From positions 35,760,335-35,824,334 of the forward strand of contig NC_088788.1 of assembly GCF_949628265.1 (NCBI RefSeq): a stretch of 64,000 nucleotides of DNA. The letters run 5' to 3'. The first letter of the stretch is position 1. Each line of letters opens with the position of its first letter. This DNA is from Cloeon dipterum. Lineage: Eukaryota > Arthropoda > Insecta > Ephemeroptera > Baetidae. Both the position numbers and the translations under genes were made by a program. Of the stretch, positions 39,626 to 53,524 are shown one piece after another. The notes beneath the pieces were generated by a model. That model worked only from the letters and a program-made list of their open reading frames with translations, was not told where the DNA came from and did not search any database.

Positions 39626-41537
39626 ATGAAAGTTGCTAGTGTCGTGCTGGTATGTATTTTCTTTACAGTTTTACGTAAATAATTTCATTTTTGACCAATT
39701 ATTTGTGATTATCAAATGATTTCACGTGACATAAAAGTACAGTAAATCAATGAATTGCGGAATATTTGAAAACTTAACCATAAAAGTAGATTTTACAGGG
39801 CAGCAATTGATGATTATTTTAATTGTTGGATGCAATAAGCAGTTCTAAAATTTAAATTTAATCAGAAAAAGGGCCTGTGCTAAAGTAAAATTGTTATTTT
39901 TTTCAAATTTTCTTCAACATTTCCAGCGCTTGACCATATTGTCTTGGCAGATTTTGATTCCTCTAGTCAAGATCTGTCCAACAGCGTGTGAAACATTTAA
40001 GGGAAATTCTTGATTTTTGAATAAAATTGGATTTCAAATAAGGAGACAGTCCTCACCATTTACAATTAGACAGCCGCACTTTCTCAAAAATTTACAGTGC
40101 GGTCAATTTTAGCTTTAACTGAATCCTAATGGATGAATTCATGTATGGGCAACAACAATTTTCCGGGCTTTTCAGTATCTATCATCTTTAAAGTTGATTT
40201 AACAGAATAATTTTATTTGGCGTTATTAAAAGTTTCTCTTTTTTTAGGTCATAGCGGGCTTCGCTCAAAACACCCAGTGTTTTTTCCCTTTGTTTTTCCC
40301 CGGGCCGATCATCTATCCCAAAACCACCACCGAAGCACCAAAACCGACGGAACCTCCACCGCCGCCGCCAAAGAAGACGATAATCCACCACTACGTGCCG
40401 CAGAAGCACCATTATCATTACTACCAGCCGCACTACGTCAGTTATCATCACAGTGATGAGAGTAATTCAGTGGAGGAGTACACGGAGGAGGTCACTGAAC
40501 CTACCACTACCCCCAAGCCCACCACCACCACAACCACAACCCCGGAGCCAACCACAAAGAAGCACCACTACTACCGCCTCGTGTACCCAAAGCCTCCGCC
40601 TATCTATCACCCTCTTGCTTATCTTAAGCACCATTTTGGCGGCTATAACCATCCTCCTCCTGTGCACTACCTCCCTCCTTTCCACCCTCACGAGTATCCT
40701 GCGGCCCGACACCAGGTAGAAACGTTCGTGCCTGAACCTGACGAATTCGACGGTGAGGGATACCCAGTGGAGAAGCCAACTGAACCACCACCACCGCCAC
40801 CACCGCCACCACCGACCACTACCCCGGTGCCAACCACAACCGCTGCACCAGAGCCAACGACCAAGAAGCACCGCTACCACACCTACGTGCGCCCCAAACA
40901 CCCGCCTTCCTACTCTCGGTACCACGGTGGTTACGAAGGGCCGCGAGTGCGTTACTACCCTGCCAGTTACCCAAAGCGCCCGGTGGAGCCACCTACCCCA
41001 CCTCAATCAGGCGAAAGCGATAGCGACGCCTCCCCTCCTTCAATGAAATCGCCTTCTCCTCCACCTACACCGATAGGCACCGAGGAGCCCTTTCATGAGC
41101 CAGTTTACAAATCTAGACTAAACCAGAGGAGGCCACCTTCGCCAGGTCAACCCTATCCGGACCAGTTCCAAAATCCAATGCTACAGCGACCGTCCGAACC
41201 GAGCGAGCCGCCAGTTTACAGGCTGAACAAATCTCCGGGACGGACACCTGCGCCTCCTCCGGCACTCTTCGCACCAGACGTGGTCGTGTCTACGCCTGCT
41301 GTCGTGCCTGAGGTCTCGACGCCCACCTCTGTGGACGTTGAAGTCGAAAAATCTGTCCAACTCCCAGTTTCTAGTGTGAAAAATTTGGCACCGCCGGTGA
41401 GAGTGGATGGATCGAAATACGAGTATTGGAACAGACGTGACTCCACTCAAAATCCAAATTTGGAATCAGATTTTGACTCTGCCAGTTTTAATTTGATTAG
41501 AGAAATGATTGCGAACAGCACTAGAACACCTTCTTGA
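39626..41537 (+). CDS. Secreted Pro/Thr/His/Tyr-rich protein with duplicated modules
   Basis: Exon 39626-39649 (MKVASVVL) splices in phase 0 to 40248-41537, giving 437 residues. The signal peptide MKVASVVLVIAGFAQNTQC spans the intron. The mature protein has two similar modules: an acidic lead, a Thr/Pro run (PTTTP, mucin-like), the motif EPTTKKH, then a His/Tyr-rich block with (V)YPK or VRPK and HYxP repeats; one lies at residues ~80-150 and one at ~180-245. A Pro-rich tail with PSEPSEPP and valine-rich segments follows. The Thr/Pro runs are likely O-glycosylated; Tyr and His richness suits cross-linked matrix or cuticle. No chitin-binding domain was recognised. The poly(A) signal AATAAA is at 41606-41611. 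The family is not recognised. Confidence 0.85.
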
Positions 41538-41605
41538 TTATTTAAATTATTTTTTGATTAAAATGTAAATATTGTAAAACGGCTTTGTTTGTTTGTTTGC
41601 GAGGA

Positions 41606-41643
41606 AATAAAATTGCAACAAATAAGATTTTTCTGTTTTTATT
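41606..41643. terminator. Facing poly(A) signals of convergent genes
   Basis: AATAAA on the plus strand at 41606-41611 serves the Pro-rich gene. The reverse complement hexamer TTTATT at 41638-41643 is the AATAAA of the minus-strand gene that ends at 41845. The two transcripts should overlap at their 3' ends. Confidence 0.6.
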
Positions 41644-41844
41644 GTGAAAATACTTGAAAATTAAGCCTAAAACTAGAACACAATTTGCTAAGCGTGAACA
41701 GGGAACCTAAAACAATTAACAAAACGAGATTCCTTTGGTCATCGGCGTCTTCAAATATGCCCCAAGCGTTGAGCTATAGTCCATCAATTGCCGCCCTGGA
41801 ATTAAAACAAACAATAAGTTCCTAATCGATCGCTTCTAATTATT

Positions 41845-42781
41845 TTATTGGCCTACATGCTCATCGTGGTGTCCGTCGTGATTGTAGTCCCACAAGTGTT
41901 CGCCGTGTCCTCCTTTCTTGTCTCCCCAGCGGACCTTTAAAAGGAAGTAAGTGTGCATTACAAATCAGGCTGGAACAAATGCAAATTCAGCGAGGTTGCA
42001 CGAGTCATGCAAACTGCTCGGCGCGTTAGTCATGCGGGTTGCCGAGAGCGCCTCTAAAAAGGCGTTCGCCTTACTTTGGTTTTAAAGTGGCCAGCATGCG
42101 GGGCGGCCTTTTCGTGCCTCTCTCTAAAGTGGTGGTGATTTCCACGGTGGTAACCCATCTCGTAAAGATCATGCTCAGGGTGGTGGGCATACCTGATTCA
42201 TGCAAATCCATGCATTAATTCCACTAATCATCATGCAGGGTTAATGGGGACTATTCGGATTAGTTTTTAGGCATGCTAAACGTTTCAAAAAATGGACTGC
42301 GAGACCTTGCCCTGATGGCGGTGGCCTTCCTTCTTCTCAAACCTTTGCTCCCAGTCAGAAGGACTTTCTGCAATGTGACCAAACTCAACGTGGTCTGGAG
42401 CTTTCCAGTGAAGGAAAATGTCCCTATTTTGGCGGGAATTCAGCCTTCATGGAATGGTAGTTGTAAAATATAAATTTGTACTTACTGGAAGAACTTTCCG
42501 TCACCACCACTTCCACCACCCCCACCCCCACCTCCAGCTCCACCCCCACCCCCACTGAAACCCGACGTCGCAGCTACATCCGAGTCTCCAGCATATCCTG
42601 AAAAATTTAAAATCTTTAGAATTAATCAAAAGGCACGGAATGACACTGACCTTGTCTTTTGTAGCAAGAAACGGTGGCCAAGCAGAGCACGGCCGCGATC
42701 ACCAGCACCTGTTGAATGAAAAGCAACGTCAGACGCTCCAGATTCCTATTAAAATGCACCCACCTGAACCTTTGAGAGCAT
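41845..42781 (-). CDS. Secreted Gly/His-rich protein, cuticle cluster
   Basis: Minus-strand exons 42764-42781, 42651-42708, 42486-42597, 42075-42192 and 41845-41934 give 131 residues in frame. MLSKVQVLVIAAVLCLATVS is a signal peptide split by an intron after six codons. A Gly-rich stretch follows (SGGGGGAGGGGGGGGSGG), then a His-rich region (PEHDLYEMGYHRGNHHHF) and a tail with VRWGDKKGG and NHDGHHDEHVGQ. A second exon at 42306-42423 has the same length (118 nt) and the same splice phases as 42075-42192 and can replace it. The His-rich, metal-binding-like composition and the neighbours suggest a cuticle or matrix protein, but I do not recognise the family. TATA box at 42820-42826. Confidence 0.8.
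42306..42423 (-). CDS. Mutually exclusive alternative exon of the Gly/His-rich gene
   Basis: The exon lies between an AAAATAG acceptor and a GTCTCGC donor on the minus strand, is 118 nt long and is entered in phase 2 and left in phase 0, exactly like 42075-42192. It encodes 39 residues with HWKAPDHVEFGHIAESPSDW and EQRFEKKEGHRHQGK, which align loosely with the sister exon (E-x-G-H/Y, an aromatic, E-K, H-x-G/K near the end). Because its exit phase does not fit the entry phase of 42075-42192, both cannot be used in tandem. It matches the definition of a duplicated, mutually exclusive exon. Confidence 0.7.
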
Positions 42782-42819
42782 GTTGAGCGACTGCTTGTCC
42801 ACAATCGTGTGACAGACGC

Positions 42820-42826
42820 TTTTATA
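42820..42826 (-). promoter_or_regulatory. TATA box of the Gly/His-rich gene
   Basis: TATAAAA (followed by G) on the minus strand lies about 40 nt before the start codon at 42781. Confidence 0.7.
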
Positions 42827-45164
42827 CGAGTAGGTGTTTGTGCAAAATCAGCCGAGGATGCCAGGAGGAGCCAGCCTGCTTTCCACAAAGGAAAGTCGCC
42901 GCGTTGATTTTTGTCCCGCGTGCTCCCCCGCCTTGGCATCAGTGACAAAATAAATGGAACGTCGTCGGAGCGTGTAATCAGCGTGTTGCTGCGAGAAAAA
43001 CGCTTGAAGCGTGGCGGCGTGCGGTTTTTTGGCTTGCGCGCGCTTTTGGAAAAATGAAAATAACAATATGTAGGCTGCTTTCCGAGTGCGGTTTCATTCC
43101 TGGTTCACTGAACTGTCCTCCGCTTCATTAACTTTCTTTGTGTCAACTGTGTCACTTGGCTAATTAAGAAGGTGTCATGGGTGCTTTTGTGGTAATCCAG
43201 TGATTAAATAATTAAAAAGTCATTATCTGTTTTGTAATTTCAGCTTGAGTAGAATTGCAGTTTGAGCTGAAATTAGGAAAAAAAATAAAACAATAATACG
43301 TAAATTGAGATAAGATATGGATGCACTTAAAATGTTTTTCTGGGAAATTCATGCAAATGATAGCTGAAAGAATCAAGTTAAATTCTACTGGACTTTGAAA
43401 ACATGTGTGATCTTCAAAAGTAATTTTTTATTATTGATAGTGAAAACTCATTATCAGTGTTGCATGTTCTGAATTTATAACCTCACGTGCGCTTTCAAAT
43501 TCAATTGTTCGTGGAATATTATCTCGAGTCTGAATTTCATTTGAATTTGTGAAAATTAGGGCTCCAGAAAAAGTGATTATCAATAATTTTGAATAAAGAA
43601 GAGTGCACTTTTTCTGCTATATTTTTTTAAGACTGTACGACGCATTTGAATTTCCTTCTTGTGGTGCATATTTTAAAGTTATTGTGTAGTCCTTCATAAA
43701 AGTCCATTTTGCCTTCACTTTAAATACTCTCTAAAAATTAGGAAATAAGCAAATATTTTATTTCGCTGGTTATGCCGTTGGAATTTGCGAGAAAATCGGA
43801 GTCAAGGTTTCCATGCAAATCATGCTCTTTGTTGAAATGAAAATCGTGATATATTTCACCAGAAACTAAAATTAGCTCATAATTTGCGATGATATGAATT
43901 ATTGCATGTTTAATTCTTGAGAGTCACGGCTGTTTTGTTTTGGAGAGATTTTGGTAAGCATATCTCGGAGATTATTGCAGCAAACTTTTCGAATCTGGTG
44001 GTTTTCAAATCCGTCTTGTTTATCGTCCACCCCGCCCACTTCCTCTACGTCTGCGAAAAGGTTTTGAAATAACTCCAAAAAATACACCTAAAACTCGATG
44101 TAGATAGAGTTGATGACCTTGGTGTTGCGGCACTGGGTCTATTTTTCATTCAGCTCATTCAGTAAAACACACAAACTCCACTTTCGGCAATTCGGCGAGC
44201 TGTCGGGCCGAATTCGGCCGTAAGTTCGACCACTATGTCGGCCAAGTCAACTGGTCAATATGAGACAGAAAGTACCGAAATGCGTCAAGTGGTTCTAGAG
44301 TTAATCGCAAAAAACTGGAAACGTTCAATCGCACCCAATATTCACCTGCATCTCACCCATTCTTGACCTGTCCCATCGAATTCAATGCTAAAACGGCGGA
44401 TTCAATCCATCGGCCGCGGTGGTGTCATCAAAATCAGACCATAAACTCCAATTAAACAACCAGTTCGCGAAAAAATGGCTTGAAAAACGTGAAAATTGAA
44501 AAATTCTTGGCCGGCGGCAGCTAAACTATAATTCACACTGGTTTCCGAGAAATATGGTACTCACCAAAAACCCGGAATATCGGCCATCCATCTGCGTGAC
44601 CGTCGGCCGCGGGTCAGCTATTGTTCTCGGTGGCCACCTGGTGGCCGCAGGCCGCCTCCCAGGCCGCCCAATTCATGCCGCAGTCCAGCCAGTCCAGCAC
44701 ACCGTGCACCGTGCTCGTTCTTCCTATTCCTACATCCGCTCGCTGCCGGCTGCCAGCAACACGCACGCGCACGCACTTCGCATTCTCCTTATATCCTGTT
44801 TGCGGCGTGCAGTGAGAATTTTCTCAAAGCACTGAATTTTGGCACAGCAGTCTCAACACGACGGCCGCGCTCTTCCATCAAAATCTTTGATTTTAAAAAT
44901 CGTAGAAATATTTTCGAGTTGCGAGCGAATAACTGATTCGAAAGAATTCTCCCATTTAATTAACATGCGTTACCATAAGAACACGTGTTAAAATGACCAG
45001 CGTAAAAATAACACGCCGCTGATGTCAATTTCTCGGGTTTTTGGCACAAGTAAAAAAATTTGAGAGATAGTGAAAGACCAGCCGTATCTGTCCGGCGTTT
45101 CCGGCCAGCAAATTAGGTTGTTTTTTTCAATCATTATTAGGCATTCATAATTTATAAAACATTA
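42827..45164. other. Gene-free stretch between cuticle and protease clusters
   Basis: Mostly AT-rich with no supported exon. A GC-rich patch at about 44560-44780 holds overlapping open frames of low complexity with no start context or splice pattern I trust. A 14-bp palindrome GGCCGAATTCGGCC lies at 44206-44219. Confidence 0.5.
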
Positions 45165-45170
45165 TTTATT
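45165..45170 (-). terminator. Poly(A) signal of protease A
   Basis: AATAAA on the minus strand lies about 20 nt past the stop codon. Confidence 0.6.
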
Positions 45171-45187
45171 GTTTACATACAGATGGA

Positions 45188-46218
45188 TTAATAAATTTTT
45201 GAGCGAATCCAGTCGATGTAAGGGGAAACCTCGGTGTAGACGCCTGGGTATGGGGCGATAGTGCACGGCTTTACAGACCACGAAACGATGCCAGCTTGGT
45301 AGCCGTTCACGAACAATGGGCCACCAGAATCGCCCTGCACGGCAGAGAAATTTAAAAAATTCGGTCCTAACTAAATTGTATTAATTACGCTGCACTGTCC
45401 CTTGCCACCACCCTGCACTCCTGCGCAAATATTCGTGGGGTGGGGTCTCCCTCCATGGATTGCGCCACATTCCTCGTCCGAGTACACGACCAGCTCTGCC
45501 TCTTGCTCAATGTTCTGGATGGTACCACCCGTCTGAAGGAAATCATTACTTTTAGGCGTTCATAAAAAAAGTTTGTCCTCACTCCATTGGTGCCCCATCC
45601 AACGAGGATTCCTGCCGATCCGCCCGCACTCTCCTGGTCCTGCGTTGGGAGCACGACAGCGGAGGTGTTGATGTCGAATACGAAAGGTACGCCCACCCTG
45701 ACAACAGCAATATCGTTGATCCAGTTGTTGCCAGGGTCATACCCCTCGTGAACGATGATCTCGACCACCTGATGCCGAGAGCCCCCGTTGTTCAGGTTGT
45801 TTGTCCCTGCCAATGCTGTCATGTACGCCATGGATGCCCTGAAGGTCGGTGGGCATTTATTTAAAATATATTTGAAACGCACGCAAATGGACTATACCCT
45901 TGCACGCAGTGTGCCGCAGTCAGGAAAAAGTTCTCGTTCAGTATCGTGCCTCCGCAGGAATGGGACTGATAGTTTTGCAGCGAAATCTGTTCGTTTAATT
46001 AAAAAGTCTGTAATACTTTGTCTAAAATTTTAAAATGGGGCAATTTACCAATGTGGGATACTTCCCCAAAGGAGCGTCTGTGCCATTTACGACGCGGAAT
46101 TCAGGCAGAGCTGTTTGTAAATATTCAAATATTCGGTTTTCTAAATGATAAATTAATTGTGCTTACTGTATGCCGAAGCTGCAGCCGCCAGCAGGCCCAG
46201 GTAGATGATGACTCTCAT
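45188..46218 (-). CDS. Chymotrypsin-like serine protease A
   Basis: Six exons on the minus strand, 46167-46218, 46049-46110, 45898-45986, 45583-45838, 45389-45532 and 45188-45334, give 249 residues. [16 protein letters not shown] is a signal peptide, and a short propeptide ends at R before VVNGTDAP, the trypsin-type activation cleavage. The catalytic residues are His in LTAAHC, Asp in NDIAVV and Ser in GDSGGP. The residue six before the catalytic Ser (position 189 in chymotrypsin numbering) is Gly in GKGQCSGDSGG, so the enzyme should not be trypsin-like; the family with Gly189 is chymotrypsin, elastase or collagenase-like (brachyurin). It is secreted, probably into the midgut. TATA box at 46262-46270. 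Confidence 0.93.
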
Positions 46219-46261
46219 TGCTTGTTTTGGATTGTGTATGCAAATGTGTGATCGGAAGAGA

Positions 46262-46270
46262 CTATTTATA
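46262..46270 (-). promoter_or_regulatory. TATA box of protease A
   Basis: TATAAATAG on the minus strand lies about 45 nt before the start codon. Confidence 0.75.
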
Positions 46271-46982
46271 CCCAGCTTTCATCAACAATTTCCCACCTGA
46301 ATGACAATTTATTTTGAAATTTTTAATCTGCATGCCGGGTCATTAACTCCTTCAATTTTCTGCAAGTGCAGTGTTAGAGTAATCTCCAGAGACTGTCATT
46401 ATCAACAGAAATTTCTTGCAATTGATAATCTGACACTGACCTTTACTCAATTCATACATATTTCTTCTCAATTGTCACGTTAGATAAGCTGGCACGTGGG
46501 CATTACTAATAATGTGTTCATCATATTATTAGATCGCAATCCGCATAATTATTTGCTATAGATTTGTATAACAACCTTCAGTTTCAGCCTCGGGAAGAGC
46601 CGCACTATCCAGAGCTCGAGTAGCAGTTAAAAACGTTGATTTATGCTAATAAGTTCTAATAACTTAACTTAGTCATTTTTCTCTTGTGTATCTCGAAAAA
46701 GGAGGAAGAATCTCCAGGCTGTATCGGTTTATGGACAAATAAAGGGTACAATATAATAATATAGTACGTGCTCTACTGGTTTAATATTTGCTAATCAACG
46801 TTTAATTAAATGACCATTACACTATTAGCGGTGACTTTTGATTTTGATTTGTACAATACAATCAAAGGTGCACCTTGCACTCTCCATTAATTGTGCGTAT
46901 TAATGCAAATATGCAACGCGGTTGCGCGCTTATCGGTCAAACAAACTGAAGATTCTATAAAAAAATCTACATGAGCAGATCA

Positions 46983-46990
46983 TATAAAAA
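46983..46990 (+). promoter_or_regulatory. TATA box of protease B
   Basis: TATAAAAA lies about 45 nt before the start codon at 47035. Confidence 0.7.
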
Positions 46991-47034
46991 GAGTGGAAGC
47001 ATGCATGGATTTAGTTTAGTACACCTCTGCAAAG

Positions 47035-50120
<3,086 letters not shown>

Positions 50121-50250
50121 TACTCCTTGTTAAAATATATTTAATTAATTTTGAAAATCATTAATTTCATTTGTACCAAAATTTCTAAAAATGATCCACT
50201 TATTGAATATTTTTAATTAAATATTATTGTAAAGCAAAAACTTTTAAGAA

Positions 50251-50256
50251 AATAAA
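50251..50256 (+). terminator. Poly(A) signal of protease B
   Basis: AATAAA lies about 130 nt after the stop codon. Confidence 0.5.
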
Positions 50257-52046
50257 TTTACGGTCTTGTAACAAAAGGAATTACAATGTTCGGATTTCGA
50301 GTATTCAAATGATTTAGCCTGGATTAATTGTGCTATTTTCTACGTCTTATTGGTAGGAAATGTTTGTTTTAAAACAAATTTAATACAAAAAAATTGAATT
50401 GAATCTTACCCTGGATGAATTATTATAAAATCAAAATGTTTCGGGTATTGATTAATAATATCATTTATCCTATTTTTTTCTCTGCCTTATTTGAATGCAA
50501 AGCGAGAATCTGAGCGATCAATCAATCGCGGGCTGAATGCATTTTTTATCCCAGTCTGCATTAGAAACTCGCCATTTGCTGGTTTGCATTTTCAATCGAG
50601 CATGCGTGCATTAATTTCATTATTTCAAGACACGAATGTCAATCAGAGACGTTTTACGGGCCCAACGGCGGTCCCCTTTACTGTTACAAAAGACCGGTCT
50701 TTCCTTGTGGCGTGCGAAGTGGTGCCTTATTCACTTTGTGAAATCGTCCAGAAACAAGTTCATGCCAAAATTATATAACTTGTAAAAGCTAAAAGAGAAT
50801 ATTCGAGAAATTCAATAATTTTATTTTGTACGTCATTTCGTTAATCAATAGCAATTTGTGGATTTCGAAATTTATAAAGAATACTTGAAGGGTCTCTTTT
50901 CAACGTCATTGGAAGAAAAAATCAGCCCTTTAAGGTGATAAGGTGAGATTTTACTTTTGATCAATTTTTTCGCAGAAGGGTTATCTCGTCATTTCATCTA
51001 CATCAAGAGTCAAGGACCGCTTTCATAATTATCAAAAATGCAACGTAAATGTTTGAATTAAGTGCTTCAAATACTCAAATCTACATGCGCGATAGTATTC
51101 TTGGGGATTTTCTCAATCTGTTGAGAGTTAAACGCAATCCTAACCCAAACCTGCTCAACTTGAGAAGTAAGGTTACTTTAAAGTGAAAATGGTACTTTTT
51201 TTAAACGTATTAAAAAGGACCAGAATTCTATAGGATTACAATTTTAAATTAAAAGATGACATTTTGTGCAAAAATGTGAATATTTTATTAAATTTGATAT
51301 ATTAATCTCTATTTTTATTATGATAATTAATTCAATTGCGTTTTAACTTAATTTGCTAAATCAAATTTTAGCAATGATACCTTATCATCCACGAGAGAAA
51401 CTGTCGCACGTGATTAAACTAAAAACTTCCTCGATGCATTTCTTAAGAGAGCTTTGAACTGCGCTCTTATCGAATTTCTCGGTCTGGAGCTAATCTGATA
51501 CTCAGTTTTGCTGTAACGCACTTTTTGCAAATCCCAATGGGGTGACAACTCGATCGTTCATTTGATCTACCGTAAAAAATTTGAATTGATAGATTTCTTC
51601 GGCTCGCTTTCATAGGGGTTTCTTTCTCATGTAATGTGCGGCATGTGCGCGCCTATAATGTTTGTCCAGCTAAAAAGTAGTCAAGGCATACTCGGCGCCA
51701 GAGATTTATTTCACCATCCTCTTTTGCGATACCTGGGAATTACTATTATTTTCTTTTTCCATTCATATACCGACTTGTGGGAGAAAAATGTTGCCAAGCT
51801 TGAGAGATTGTCCTTTGCAAACATTAACATTTTTCACGCAAGATAATGATTCTAAAATAAAAGCTACTGCGATTTCAATCATGTCCAATGTTGTTTATTA
51901 GAAACGAAACACAGTTTTTGGCTCTTATCTTGAAATCCATTGATTTAATTTGAAATGCTTTTCGTAAAAGCAATGGCTGATTTATTCTTCAGAGCATAAT
52001 TCCGAGTTACGTGAGCGTTGTCTACCTATAATTATAATCAAACTGT
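50257..52046. other. Gene-free stretch with a relic protease promoter
   Basis: No exon was found. The part 51220-51550 is a duplicate of the promoter region of protease C and is described separately. Confidence 0.5.
51220..51550 (+). repeat. Duplicated protease-type promoter without its gene
   Basis: Shared blocks with 54590-54930 include GCACGTGATTAAACT, TCGAACTGCGC or TTGAACTGCGCTC before TTATCGAAT, CTCGGTCT, and GGAGCTAATCTGATA, in the same order and spacing with small insertions. At 54590-54930 this block lies upstream of protease C. Here no TATA box, signal peptide or protease exon follows. It looks like what is left after a tandem protease copy was lost. Confidence 0.7.
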
Positions 52047-53015
52047 TCATCTTCTGCGTCTGATCATGCAGCGAATTATAACGATTAAAGCCATAACAGC
52101 AAGAATCATTAACAGGGCGATGAATCCAACGATTAATATGTACATCCACATGTCATCTAAAAAGCAACAAACATATTTTATTAGTACTTTAAACCAAAGT
52201 TTTACTATCCTAAACAAAGACAATTAAATTCAAATATATAATTGTTCATAAATGCTCTAATAGAATAGGAATTTGGTTTCCAAGTAACGCAATGATTGGC
52301 TCTCATATAAAATAACAAGCCTATTTGTTTGGGAAATTTCAATCGTTTACGAATTAAATTTTCAACTTTTTTATTCTGATCGAAAACCAATTTTCATTTT
52401 AAAAGAATATGCTTTGAGGTGAGTCAGGTTTATGAAAATCGTATACACACCAGCTTTGCATTCGCAGAAACAATCACTGCATTGATCCAGGTTAAACTTA
52501 ATTTTAACTCCATTTGAGGTAGTATCTGTTGACGATTTCCAGTATACAAATAAGTAAATTTGAATGTTAATTCTTGATTAACCGGAATCTTTTGCCATTC
52601 GTTTCTGAGGCACGAGAATTTGAGTTTCGAAGTATCGTTGGCGTTGCTGCAATCGCAAGATACTTTACTCTTCAGCAGGACCAGCGGTACGACACAAAGA
52701 AAATAATGGTTTGTTAGAAATAACATCTATTGTGGGTTATAATACCAACCACAATTATTGACATCCCTCAGATCGTTGCAGAATTGGACGCTCTCATTGG
52801 AACCTCTGCATAGATAAATAATCTTGTTTTCTTCGGTCTCATTTAAATGCGGTATAACATCACATTCAGAAGGGACATCTTCGATAGAGTTAAAAATTAT
52901 TTTTTAGGTTTTAGTGAATTCACATCTAGACTTAAAAAACTCGGAACTCACCTGTAGGGCCTGCACATAACACATTTTGAAAAGCTATCAACACGAATAA
53001 AAACCAGACAAGCAT
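52047..53015 (-). CDS. Small Cys-rich single-pass membrane protein, with a possible frameshift
   Basis: Minus-strand exons 52952-53015 (signal peptide MLVWFLFVLIAFQNVLCAG), 52750-52878 (43 residues, four Cys, two N-x-S/T sites), 52451-52662 (Cys-rich) and 52047-52156 form a type I membrane protein of about 170 residues. The last exon gives one membrane span (MWMYILIVGFIALLMILAVM) and a basic cytoplasmic end (CMIRRRR). Exons 1, 2 and the membrane exon join in phase 1. Exon 3 reads in two frames: its first two thirds contain SCDCSNANDTSKLKFSC, its last third DQCSDCFCECKAG, and the second frame is the one that fits the membrane exon. One base appears to be missing near 52530, or a splice is wrong in my model. 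I do not recognise the family; a surface receptor or adhesion role is only suggested by topology. Confidence 0.55.
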
Positions 53016-53524
53016 TTTGTGACAAGGCTGGTGTGGCCTGCACCCGAGATTGGTTTGTTTGATTCAAGGCGCAAGGCGTATGGAGTAGAAGGAAGTGAAT
53101 GTTTGTTGCAGTTCTCGTCAAAATACGTCAAGGAATAATTGATCTAGATTGCGCGCAAGTGAGAAAAAGTAAGAACTTTATCGAATTGAATCATTTATTC
53201 TTCCGGCTGATTTCTTCTATCGAGTTGAGAGGAAAGAAATACCTGAAAACAAAACAAAAAATGTCAAGCACTCCAACTTCAATATTTCAAATTTTTAGTT
53301 TTGCTGCTAAAATACATTATTTCAAAAATTGGCAATCACCATTGACAAAAATATCTAGATGGAAACGTTTATTCTTACACATAAGGAAAAATGTCTACAA
53401 CAGTTACCAAGTTCTTATTTGTCATTGCTGGTGTGCTATAAAAATTGGGATAAATATTTTGCTTTTTATGCAACATGTTTTCCAAAAATTTGTTATACAC
53501 CAGGTGTTTACTGGAAGGGAGAAT
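53016..53524. other. Intergenic sequence before the retrotransposon fragment
   Basis: AT-rich, with short open frames that I do not support as genes. Part of it may belong to the 5' end of the truncated retrotransposon. Confidence 0.4.

Noticed and set aside
40467..41006. Minus-strand Val/Trp/Arg-rich open frame
   Set aside because: Antisense shadow of the Pro/Thr-rich gene.
44554..44835. GC-rich overlapping open frames
   Set aside because: No splice signals, signal peptide or recognisable motif; probably a GC-rich patch.
52451..52662. A 22-nt intron to repair the frame in the Cys-rich membrane protein
   Set aside because: Too short for splicing, and the phase after joining is still wrong.
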